Assembly (NCBI GenBank): GCA_046734675.1
Contig: JBKPRU010000219.1
Span: 1-24,040, forward strand
Direction: 5' to 3'
Source of the DNA: QHWT01 sp046734675
Lineage (GTDB): Bacteria; Acidobacteriota; Vicinamibacteria; Vicinamibacterales; 2-12-FULL-66-21
DNA length: 24,040 bases
Shown here one piece after another: positions 1 through 6,818 of this stretch (its first letter is position 1; each line of letters begins with the position of its first letter). Position numbers and translations under genes: made by a program. The notes under the pieces are model-generated. The model was given only the letters and a program-made list of their open reading frames with translations. It searched no databases and was not told the origin of the DNA.

Positions 1-1
1 C

Positions 2-721
2 TTCGGCCAGTTCAAAGGACACGAAGACGGCACGTTCGTGTATTGCGGGACTCTCGCGCCGCGTCGGGGCTTCACCGGTAACGTGCTGCTGCGTGTGATG
101 GACCCGCACGAGACCTTCCGCGCCGATCGCGCGATTCGGCCAGCGTCGATCGCCCGGCGGCACCCCGAGCCCGACATCACGTACCTGATCGTTCGGGGTC
201 AGGCTGTGGAATCGGATCCCGTGACGCCGCGACTCGCCGCCGACGGGCGTCCCGTGGGGCTCACCGTCGAGCAGGGAATCCGTCTCCTGGAGCTCGATTT
301 CACGACAGATGGGCCCGGCGGCTTGCGGAGCACGGCCGTCATCGGTCCCTCCATCGGAAGAATTACGGCGCACGTCACGTTCGATCCGACGGCGGCGCCG
401 GGCACCGCGCGGTCTCCAATCCCGTTCACTTCGTCTGACGAGTTCGTGTTCTTCGATCGCGAGGAAGGGCCTGTCGTCGGCGGCCTCGCCGCCGACAGCA
501 GCGAAGGACGTGTGTTTCACACGCAATTGGGAGGACAATCAGGGATTCGGTTTGGAGGCATCGGTCAGCTGCTGGGCGGAAGCGGTGCATACCAGGGGAT
601 CAACGGTCTGATGACCGACAACTCCGTCGTCGTGTTCACGCCCCATGTGAGTGCGAGCCTGTACGTCCTCAGGATTTACGATCCGGTCGGCAGGTTTCGG
701 GATCCGTCGGCGCCACGTTGA
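2..721 (+). CDS. Unrecognised protein, C-terminal part (gene runs off left edge)
   Basis: The frame is open from the first complete codon of the window to the TGA at 719-721, so the true start lies to the left; the GTG at 38 is only the first in-frame start-like codon. About 239 residues are visible. I do not recognise the family. The C-terminal third (Gly-rich GIGQLLGGSGAYQG followed by alternating hydrophobic strands) looks beta-rich and faintly recalls the GxGxYxGxxG pattern of allene-oxide-cyclase/dirigent-type barrels, but that is a weak impression. No transmembrane segment or catalytic motif is visible. A 39-nt gap separates it from the next gene, so the two could be cotranscribed. Confidence 0.6.
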   Translation, partial: FGQFKGHEDGTFVYCGTLAPRRGFTGNVLLRVMDPHETFRADRAIRPASIARRHPEPDITYLIVRGQAVESDPVTPRLAADGRPVGLTVEQGIRLLELDFTTDGPGGLRSTAVIGPSIGRITAHVTFDPTAAPGTARSPIPFTSSDEFVFFDREEGPVVGGLAADSSEGRVFHTQLGGQSGIRFGGIGQLLGGSGAYQGINGLMTDNSVVVFTPHVSASLYVLRIYDPVGRFRDPSAPR

Positions 722-760
722 CCCGCATCATGCGACCCGCCGACGAGCGAGGATGCAGTC

Positions 761-1126
761 ATGAACCTAGTGAGAACGATCGCCGCGGTCCTCCTGGCGC
801 TCCCGTTTCTGATCTTCGGGCTGAACTACTTCCTGCATTTTTTCGCCATGCCGGCGGGTGGCGATTCGCCTGGTGACCGCCTCCTCCTGGCAATGCGCGA
901 AGGCGGGTTGATGAAGTACATCGCCTTCAGCCACGTCATCGCCGCGATTCTGCTGCTCTATCCCGGCACGCGGTTTCTCGGCGCCCTGCTTCAACTCCCG
1001 ATGGTCATCGGGATCATGTCATTCCACTTCTCGATGCTTCCGTCGGGTGTCGGTATGGCCGCCATTCTGCTGGTGCTCAACGTGATCGTGCTCGCGGATC
1101 CGACGAAATGGCAGTGCCTCTTCTAA
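761..1126 (+). CDS. DoxX-like small integral membrane protein
   Basis: A 121-residue, very hydrophobic protein with about four membrane helices (roughly 5-26, 50-70, 72-92 and 97-116). The N-terminal stretch FLIFGLNYFLHFFAMP matches the start of the DoxX/DoxD-like family, where the first helix carries a conserved Asn/His-rich segment. Members are small inner-membrane proteins of mostly undefined, possibly redox-linked function. The ATG at 761 is preceded by GCGAGGA at 747-753, a reasonable ribosome binding site. It ends 92 nt before the antiporter gene, and a promoter-like element sits in that gap, so it is probably not part of the next operon. The family call is good; no specific function can be assigned. 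Confidence 0.7.
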   Translation: MNLVRTIAAVLLALPFLIFGLNYFLHFFAMPAGGDSPGDRLLLAMREGGLMKYIAFSHVIAAILLLYPGTRFLGALLQLPMVIGIMSFHFSMLPSGVGMAAILLVLNVIVLADPTKWQCLF

Positions 1127-1145
1127 GCAGCGCCTGAAAGGCGAG

Positions 1146-1172
1146 GCAAGTTCGCGGGACGGTGCTGTCTAA
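1146..1172 (+). promoter_or_regulatory. Putative ECF-type promoter P1 (GCAAG-N16-GTCTAA)
   Basis: GCAAG at 1146-1150 and GTCTAA at 1167-1172, start-to-start distance 21. The same pair with the same spacing occurs at 6756 and 22155, each time in front of a transcription unit. P1 and P2 also share the 11-mer CTGTCTAAAAG over the -10 region. Transcription would start near 1180, giving a leader of about 40 nt before the ATG at 1219. Assignment to an extracytoplasmic-function sigma factor is inference from the AA-containing -35 and GTCTA -10 shape. Confidence 0.6.
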
Positions 1173-1218
1173 AAGGCTGGATGCTCGTCCTCGCGGCATC
1201 CGGACCGAAGGAGATCGC

Positions 1219-2529
1219 ATGAGTCCTGTGAGCTTGTCCGCCGAGCACCTCCTGCTGTCCGTGTTGTGGCAACTCGTCCTCGTGATCGGCGCCGCCCGAT
1301 TGTGCGGCCTGCTGTTTCAGCGCTTCGGACAGCCGCAGGTATGCGGCGAGATTGCCGCGGGGCTGATCCTCGGTCCTTCCATTCTGGGACGCATCTTTCC
1401 GGAGGTGACCGCCACGTTGTTTCAAGGGCTCGTGGGTCCAATCTTCAGCATCCTGAGCCAGGTCGGACTCGTCCTCCTCATGTTCCTCATCGGACTTGAA
1501 TTCAACTTCGGCCACCTCCGGGAGTACCGTCGTACCGCATTGTGGATCTCGATCAGCGGGATCGCGTTGCCGTTCGGACTGGGCATTCTCGTCGCGCGGC
1601 TGATGCACCCGCTGGTGCCGGGCGTCGACGCGCTCGGGTTCTCGTTGTTCCTTGCGACCGCGCTCTCGATCACCGCGCTGCCGATCCTTGGCCGCATGCT
1701 GGTCGAATTCAACCTCAATCGGACCCGGCTCGGGTGCCTGACGATCACCGCCGCCGCCTGCGACGACGTCGCGGGGTGGGTGATCCTTGCGACAGTGAGC
1801 GCCCTGGTCCGCGCACAGTTCAATCCGAAGCGGACGGTGGTCATGATCGCAGCCATCGTCGGGTACGGGCTGCTGATGACGCTCGTCGTGCGCCCGCTGC
1901 TGATTCGCTGGAGCCGGTCGACGCTGCGCCGGAACGCGGGTCGCCTGCCATTAGACGGCTTGACGGTCATCCTCGTGCTGGTGCTGTTGTCGGCGCTGGT
2001 CACGAATCTCATTGGCATCTTCTCGGTCTTCGGCGGCTTCATCACGGGGGCGATCTTGTACGACGAAGCCGAGCTGCGCGAGGCCCTGCTCGAGCGCCTG
2101 CGCGACTTCGTAACGGTGTTCTTCCTGCCCATCTTCTTCACCTATACGGGCCTGCGCACGGACATCGGCACCATGCAGGGCGGCGCACTCTGGGCGATGT
2201 GCCTGCTCGTGCTTGTCGTTGCGATCGTTGGGAAACTCGTCGGGTGTGGCCTTGCGGCGCGGTTGAGCGGATTCCCTCCGCGTGAAGCGTGGGCGGCAGG
2301 CGTGCTGATGAACACGCGCGCCCTCATGGAGCTCATCGTCATCAACATCGGCTACGACCTGGGGGTGATTCCCAAGAGTGTGTTCTTCATGCTCGTGCTC
2401 ATGGCGGTCGTCACGACCTACATGACGACGCCGTTGTTGCGGCGGGCGCTTCGTACCACGGAATTCGAGGCGGTGTTCCGGCCGCGCGTCCTGCCCGCAG
2501 CCGGCGTGGAATCCGCACCTGCAGTGTGA
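1219..2529 (+). CDS. CPA2-family cation:proton antiporter (Kef/NapA type)
   Basis: A 436-residue polytopic inner-membrane protein with about 12 hydrophobic helices, the size of the CPA2 Na+/H+ exchanger domain without a TrkA/RCK tail. The paired acidic residues D182-D183 in the segment TAAACDDVAGW fit the ion-binding site of CPA2 exchangers, where two Asp usually indicate an electrogenic exchanger. The preceding TALSITALPILGRML helix and the late MNTRALMELIV segment with Arg and Glu are further family signatures. The frame opens upstream at a GTG (1162), but the ATG at 1219 has GAAGGAG at 1207-1213 and starts where homology should start; the GTG also lies within the P1 promoter-like element. 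First gene of the 1219-6782 operon. It may export cations or protons to support the membrane-linked chemistry downstream, or simply be carried in the unit. Confidence 0.88.
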   Translation: MSPVSLSAEHLLLSVLWQLVLVIGAARLCGLLFQRFGQPQVCGEIAAGLILGPSILGRIFPEVTATLFQGLVGPIFSILSQVGLVLLMFLIGLEFNFGHLREYRRTALWISISGIALPFGLGILVARLMHPLVPGVDALGFSLFLATALSITALPILGRMLVEFNLNRTRLGCLTITAAACDDVAGWVILATVSALVRAQFNPKRTVVMIAAIVGYGLLMTLVVRPLLIRWSRSTLRRNAGRLPLDGLTVILVLVLLSALVTNLIGIFSVFGGFITGAILYDEAELREALLERLRDFVTVFFLPIFFTYTGLRTDIGTMQGGALWAMCLLVLVVAIVGKLVGCGLAARLSGFPPREAWAAGVLMNTRALMELIVINIGYDLGVIPKSVFFMLVLMAVVTTYMTTPLLRRALRTTEFEAVFRPRVLPAAGVESAPAV

Positions 2530-2539
2530 GCGCGCATCG

Positions 2540-4231
2540 ATGGCCGCCGACGATCGGTTCGACGTCGTGGTGATTGGGGCCGGGCTCGCCGGTTTATCGC
2601 TGGTGCGCCAGTTGTTGCTCGCGTCCCCGCGCCGGATTCTGCTCCTGGATCGGCGCGCGGAAATCCCGCCCCGGCGTCAAAAGGTCGGAGAGGCGACCGT
2701 TCAGGTGAGTGGTTTTTATCTCTCGAAAGTTCTCGAACTCGAAGAGCACCTGCTGCGGGAGCACTATCTCAAGTACAACCTCCGCTTCTGGTGGAAGACG
2801 ACGGGTCGAGCGAACGACGCGTTCGAGGACTATTCGCAGTCCTACATCCGATCGTTCTCCAACGTGCCGACCTACCAGCTGAATCGCAACGCGATCGAAG
2901 CAGAGTTGCTGCGGCGAAACGCGGCGAGCGACACCTTCACGTTTGTCGCCGGCATTACGAACATCGATGTCACCCTGCGGCGCGAGGATTGGCACCAGGT
3001 CACGTTCGCGGCTGGCGGCGCGACGCGAACGGTTGCCGCGCGGTGGGTCGTCGACGCCTCCGGCCGGGGCCGCGTCCTCGCGCGGCGGCTCGGGCTCGCG
3101 CGGCCCAGTCCCATCCGCCACGGCGCATCGTTCTTCTGGGTGGATGGGCTGATTGATCTCGAGAAGCTGACCGACTGTCCGCGTCGTGAGATTCCGCGGA
3201 TGTCGATCCGGCGCCACGTCGGCCACCTCCCGTTCTGGCTCGCGACGAACCACTTCATGGGCGAAGGCTTCTGGGTGTGGGTGATCCCGCTTCAGGGCCG
3301 CACCAGCATCGGCCTGGTGTATGACACGGCGCGCGTCCCACACGCCAGCGTCGACACCGCGGACAAGCTGAAGGCGTGGATCACGGAGGCGTTTCCGCTC
3401 TTCGACCGCGCGCTGCGCGGACGCGCGGTGATTGATCACGGCTGCTTCCGCAGCTTCGCGTATGACTGCGAACGCACGATCAGCCCTGACCGGTGGGCGT
3501 GCTCCGGCGAATCGGGGCGCTTCACGGATCCGCTCTACAGCCCCGGCGGCGACCTGATTGCGCTGCACAATTCCCTGATCGCGGACGCGGTCGCGTGTGA
3601 CGAGAGCCGCTTGAAGTCCAAATGCGCGGTCTACGATCGCCTCATGCGCGTCTGGTATGAGGCGTACGTCCCGACTTACGTGGTCGGTTACGACGCGCTT
3701 GGTGATCAGCGCTCCATGAACCTGAAGTACACGTGGGAGCTCGCCGTGTACTTCTCGATGTACGTCTTTCCATTCATCAACGACCTGTTCGCGAACGACG
3801 CGTTCGTCGCCAGCTACCTCCGGGTGATGACGCGGCTCGGCCGGCTGAACCGGCGCATGCAGGCGTTCATCGATGGCTACTACCAGTGGAGGAAACGTGT
3901 TCGCGGGCCGGCGGCGGCGCCGGCGTTTCACGATTTCATGGCCGCCCCGGAGCTGCGCATCGCTGAGTCGGCATTCTACGAAGTGGGCGTCTCGCTCGAC
4001 GAAGCACGACAGGTCCTCGCCGCACAGGCTGCGAACCTCGAGAGCCTCGCGCGCAGCGTCGTGCTGCGCGCGGCGGCCGACGTAGTCGGCGACGAGGGAG
4101 TGACCCGCGAGCCCTCGCTGCGTAACGGCGTCGATCTCGAGACGCTCCGTTTCGATGTCGCTCGGATCCACGAGTGGGTCGCGCTGACGCGGAGCGCGAC
4201 GCTCGCCGCGGCCGCCGTGAGGTCCGCGTGA
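2540..4231 (+). CDS. Flavin-dependent halogenase-like FAD monooxygenase
   Basis: 563 residues. The N-terminal GAGLAG (13-18) in VVVIGAGLAGLS is the Rossmann FAD-binding motif, followed by an acidic/basic end of beta2 (LLLDRR). KVGEAT (48-53) corresponds to the KxGE[S/A]T segment of the halogenase/geranylgeranyl-reductase superfamily. WVVDASGRGR (169-178) is the second FAD contact. WVWVIP (245-250) is an exact WxWxIP motif, the signature that separates flavin-dependent halogenases from ordinary flavin hydroxylases. GESGRFTDPLYSPGGD (323-338) is the third FAD motif and the chloride/flavin-side loop. A Lys near residue 78 (LKYNLRF) is a plausible counterpart of the catalytic lysine. The enzyme would need a partner flavin reductase, which is not in the window. 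It starts 10 nt after the antiporter stop and overlaps the carotenoid oxygenase by 4 nt. The substrate is unknown; hydroxylation or reduction rather than halogenation remains possible. Confidence 0.82.
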   Translation: MAADDRFDVVVIGAGLAGLSLVRQLLLASPRRILLLDRRAEIPPRRQKVGEATVQVSGFYLSKVLELEEHLLREHYLKYNLRFWWKTTGRANDAFEDYSQSYIRSFSNVPTYQLNRNAIEAELLRRNAASDTFTFVAGITNIDVTLRREDWHQVTFAAGGATRTVAARWVVDASGRGRVLARRLGLARPSPIRHGASFFWVDGLIDLEKLTDCPRREIPRMSIRRHVGHLPFWLATNHFMGEGFWVWVIPLQGRTSIGLVYDTARVPHASVDTADKLKAWITEAFPLFDRALRGRAVIDHGCFRSFAYDCERTISPDRWACSGESGRFTDPLYSPGGDLIALHNSLIADAVACDESRLKSKCAVYDRLMRVWYEAYVPTYVVGYDALGDQRSMNLKYTWELAVYFSMYVFPFINDLFANDAFVASYLRVMTRLGRLNRRMQAFIDGYYQWRKRVRGPAAAPAFHDFMAAPELRIAESAFYEVGVSLDEARQVLAAQAANLESLARSVVLRAAADVVGDEGVTREPSLRNGVDLETLRFDVARIHEWVALTRSATLAAAAVRSA

Positions 4232-5655
4232 CGGTCGCCGCCGCAGTCGCTCCGTTCCCGGCGGACGTCTTCGAGTCGCCCGCAGTCGAATCCGGCTACA
4301 CACGCTGCATGGTGCGCGGCGAACTGCCGGCGGGCCTCGACGGCGCCGCATATTGGAACGGGCCGGCCCGCTTCGGCGCCGGCGGCCGCAGCGCCAGGCA
4401 CTGGCTCGATGGCGACGGCATGGTTGCCGCCCTCGGCATCGATGGACCGCACGTGCGGTTCGCAAACAGGTTCGTGCGCACGCGCAAGTGGTGCGACGAA
4501 ACCGCGATCGGTCGTCCACTGTTTCGCTGTTTTGGCACCGCGTTCGCCGGCGATCGCGTGCTGCGTGGCATGGCGCTCGAGTCGCCGGCCAACGTCAGCG
4601 TCGTGCCGTTCGACGGCGCGCTGCTGGCCTTCGGCGAGCAGGGGCTGCCGTGGCGCATCGATCCAGACTCGCTCGAAACGAAAGGGCAGTGCACGTTCCG
4701 TGGCGCCGTGAACGAAGTGACGCCGTTTGCGGCGCACGCGAAGGTTGATCCGGAGACCGGCGTCCTCGTGAACTTCGGGGTGTCGTTCGATGCGCGCTGT
4801 CCCGCGCTGTCCCTCTACCAGTTCACGCCGGATGGCTCACTGGCGACGCGCCGTCGCGTGCCGCTCGAGTGGCCCTGCTCGATCCACGATTTCGGGCTGA
4901 CCCGCCACTTCGCCGTGTTTTATGCGAGTCCCTACCTGGTCGACGTCACCACGCTCGCCCGCGGCGGTACGCTGCTGGAGGCGCTCGAGTGGCGGCCCGA
5001 GCTGCGAAGCCGGATCGTCATCGTGGACCGCAGCAGCGGCGCCACCGGAAGGATCCCGCTCAACTCCGGCTACTGCCTCCATATCATCAACGCGCTCGAA
5101 GCCGAGGGGCGCCTGTGTCTCGACGTCCTCGAGCTCGACAGACCTGTCTACGATCAATACCTCCTCGACACTCTGCTCGACGATGCGCCTCGCGGCCATG
5201 CCGTGCGGTACATCATCGATCCCGAAGCGCATCGGGTGATTCACCGCATCGACGCCGCATACGAACGGGCTCCAGATTTTCCTGTCGTGCCATCCGAGTG
5301 CGTCGGGCGTCCCTACGAATGGTTCGTCGCGCTCGGCCTCTCCCGCGCGGGATCGCGCGGACGGAAGCTGTACGACGAGCTGGTGCTGACGCGCTGGTCC
5401 GAACCGCAGGTGCCGGACATCTATCGGGCTCCTGCCGGAGTCTTTTTCACAGGCGAGCCCGTCGTGGTCTCCCGCGGCGACGACGCGCCGCATACGCTGT
5501 TATGTCCGATGCTCGACGCCGGCTGCGATGAGAGCGCGGTCGCGCTTTTTGCCGCCGACGACATCCGGTCCGGTCCCACGGCAACGATCCCGCTCGGCGC
5601 CGCGCTGCCGCCCGCCTTCCACGGGACATGGGTGGCGCGGCGCGCGCACGCATGA
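4228..5655 (+). CDS. Carotenoid cleavage oxygenase (RPE65/CCD family)
   Basis: 475 residues from the GTG at 4228, which overlaps the preceding stop as GTGA; an upstream GTG at 4174 would give 18 extra, unconserved residues inside the halogenase gene. The family uses non-haem Fe(II) held by four His to split a double bond of carotenoids, apocarotenoids or stilbene-like substrates with O2. All four ligands are seen in their usual contexts: H170 (AHAKVDPETG), H220 (SIHDFGLT), H285 (LHIINAL) and H465 (FHGTW near the C-terminus). The LDGDGMV block (60-66) followed by RFANRFVRTRKW is also diagnostic. Length is typical and the protein appears cytosolic with no signal peptide. It sits between a halogenase-like monooxygenase and a MaoC hydratase, translationally coupled to both, which suggests a shared lipophilic substrate. 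No phytoene synthase, desaturase or cyclase lies in the window. Confidence 0.92.
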   Translation: MTVAAAVAPFPADVFESPAVESGYTRCMVRGELPAGLDGAAYWNGPARFGAGGRSARHWLDGDGMVAALGIDGPHVRFANRFVRTRKWCDETAIGRPLFRCFGTAFAGDRVLRGMALESPANVSVVPFDGALLAFGEQGLPWRIDPDSLETKGQCTFRGAVNEVTPFAAHAKVDPETGVLVNFGVSFDARCPALSLYQFTPDGSLATRRRVPLEWPCSIHDFGLTRHFAVFYASPYLVDVTTLARGGTLLEALEWRPELRSRIVIVDRSSGATGRIPLNSGYCLHIINALEAEGRLCLDVLELDRPVYDQYLLDTLLDDAPRGHAVRYIIDPEAHRVIHRIDAAYERAPDFPVVPSECVGRPYEWFVALGLSRAGSRGRKLYDELVLTRWSEPQVPDIYRAPAGVFFTGEPVVVSRGDDAPHTLLCPMLDAGCDESAVALFAADDIRSGPTATIPLGAALPPAFHGTWVARRAHA

Positions 5656-6161
5656 TGGCGCTTACGTTCGAGGCATTCGATCGCGGGTTCGCCATCACGA
5701 CGCCCGGACGCACGATCGCCGAAGCCGACGTGATGGCGTTTGCGGGCCTCACCGGCGATTTCACGGAGCTGCACACCAACGAGGAGTACGCCCGCGCGAC
5801 GGCGTATGGACGCCGCGTCGTGCACGGCGCCTTTGTCTTCAGCCTGTCGGTAGGTCTCACGACGCGCACCAACATCGTCAGCGACACGATCGTGGCGTTC
5901 GCGCGCGTGGACAACCTGCGATTCGTCGGCCCGGTGTTCATCGGCGACACGATCTGCGCCGCGAAGCGCGTGATCGATACGACGCCGGCTACGGCGGATG
6001 CAGGCCTCGTCTCGTTCGACACTCGCGTGCTCAACCAGCATGGCGACGTTGTGCTGGCGTATGTCGACCGGCTGCTCGTCAAGCGCGGCCTGCGCGATGC
6101 TTCGGGCGGCGGCAGTACTGCAGCGGCGTCGAGCCCCGGCGGCGCCGCTGGTTCCGCATAA
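5652..6161 (+). CDS. MaoC-like (R)-specific hydratase / hot-dog dehydratase
   Basis: 169 residues from the ATG at 5652, which overlaps the oxygenase stop as ATGATGG; the ATG at 5628 lies inside the preceding gene and adds unconserved residues. Family members hydrate or dehydrate (R)-3-hydroxyacyl-CoA thioesters as hot-dog-fold dimers. The hydratase active-site Asp and His are seen as D36 and H41 in AGLTGDFTELHTNEEYA, followed by YGRRVVHGAF, the conserved G-x-V-x-H-G segment. The core ends near residue 145, and the last about 20 residues are a Gly/Ala/Ser tail. Its coupling to the oxygenase suggests it acts on an acyl or enoyl product of the same pathway, but a CoA ligase or thioesterase is not present here. 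Confidence 0.85.
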   Translation: MMALTFEAFDRGFAITTPGRTIAEADVMAFAGLTGDFTELHTNEEYARATAYGRRVVHGAFVFSLSVGLTTRTNIVSDTIVAFARVDNLRFVGPVFIGDTICAAKRVIDTTPATADAGLVSFDTRVLNQHGDVVLAYVDRLLVKRGLRDASGGGSTAAASSPGGAAGSA

Positions 6162-6173
6162 GACGAGTCACGG

Positions 6174-6782
6174 ATGGCGGTTGCAGCGTTGGCGGCGCTG
6201 GCGTACGTCGTCGCCACGCTCGCGGGCCTCCACGAAGTTCGGCCGGATGTCGATGTCTTCGTCCAGCCGATTAGCGCGTATGCCCGCGGACCGTACGGCG
6301 GATGCTTCGCGGCGGCGCTCGCCGCGTGGGGCGGCTCGGCCTGGCTGCTCGAGGCCTCCCTCTGGCGCAAGAGCACGCGTCTCGATCGCACGCTACTCAC
6401 GTTGTTCGGTGCCGGCCTGGCGGTCGCCGCGGCATTCCCCATGGACGTTCCGTTTCCGCCCGCCGAATGGTCCCTCAACCATCTCTCGCGGAGCGGCCTG
6501 GTCCACATTACCGCCGCCTCGGCTTCGTCTTTGGTGTTCCCGATCGCGGCGCTGCGGCTGTCGCCCCGAGTTGGCCCGGTACGCGGGCTGCGAGCCACCG
6601 CCGTTTTGAGTGCTGTAGCGGCGCTCGGGACCTTCTTCGTTCCTTTCATTGACGTCCGCTATTTCGGCCTGGCTCAGCGAGTGCTCGCCGCACTGGTCCT
6701 CGCCTGGATGATTCGGGTCTCGGTGGTACTGGCCTTGTCGCTTCATTCCGATTGCGCAAAGCGCATCCCCGGCTCTGTCTAA
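6174..6782 (+). CDS. DUF998-type integral membrane protein
   Basis: 202 residues with about six hydrophobic helices. PISAYARGPYG near residue 33, the FPMDVPFP loop and the LNHLSRSGLVH segment fit DUF998, a family of multi-pass membrane proteins of unknown function. It begins 12 nt after the hydratase gene, so it is the last gene of the 1219 operon. Its stop codon (TAA, 6780-6782) lies inside the -10 element of the next promoter P2, so the two units abut with no room for an intrinsic terminator. The family call is from pattern memory; the function is unknown. Confidence 0.68.
   Translation: MAVAALAALAYVVATLAGLHEVRPDVDVFVQPISAYARGPYGGCFAAALAAWGGSAWLLEASLWRKSTRLDRTLLTLFGAGLAVAAAFPMDVPFPPAEWSLNHLSRSGLVHITAASASSLVFPIAALRLSPRVGPVRGLRATAVLSAVAALGTFFVPFIDVRYFGLAQRVLAALVLAWMIRVSVVLALSLHSDCAKRIPGSV
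6756..6782 (+). promoter_or_regulatory. Putative ECF-type promoter P2 (GCAAA-N16-GTCTAA)
   Basis: GCAAA at 6756-6760 and GTCTAA at 6777-6782, with the same 21-nt start-to-start spacing as P1 and P3 and the 11-mer CTGTCTAAAAG shared with P1. The element overlaps the last codons of the DUF998 gene. Transcription would start near 6790, about 30 nt ahead of the ASPIC operon's first start codon. Confidence 0.6.
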
Positions 6783-6818
6783 AAGTACGCCGTTCGCCAG
6801 GACGGCAGGGGAAATCCG

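Noticed and set aside
2594..4519. 641-codon reverse-strand open frame, with others of 400-580 codons at 5447-6649, 7623-9341, 9020-10765, 11417-13018 and 15229-16599
   Set aside because: They lie exactly opposite well-supported genes, and their products are Arg/Ala/Val-rich with no recognisable domain. Such frames are expected opposite GC-rich codons and the repeated Asp/Asn/Gly codons of FG-GAP loops.
5125..5150. GTCTA at 5146 (and another at 3629) as further copies of the promoter motif
   Set aside because: Neither has GCAAR 21 nt upstream, and both are inside genes.
6789..6806. Small hairpin GCCGT/ACGGC just before the first ASPIC gene
   Set aside because: Five pairs with an 8-nt loop are likely by chance at this GC content; no evidence for a regulatory role.
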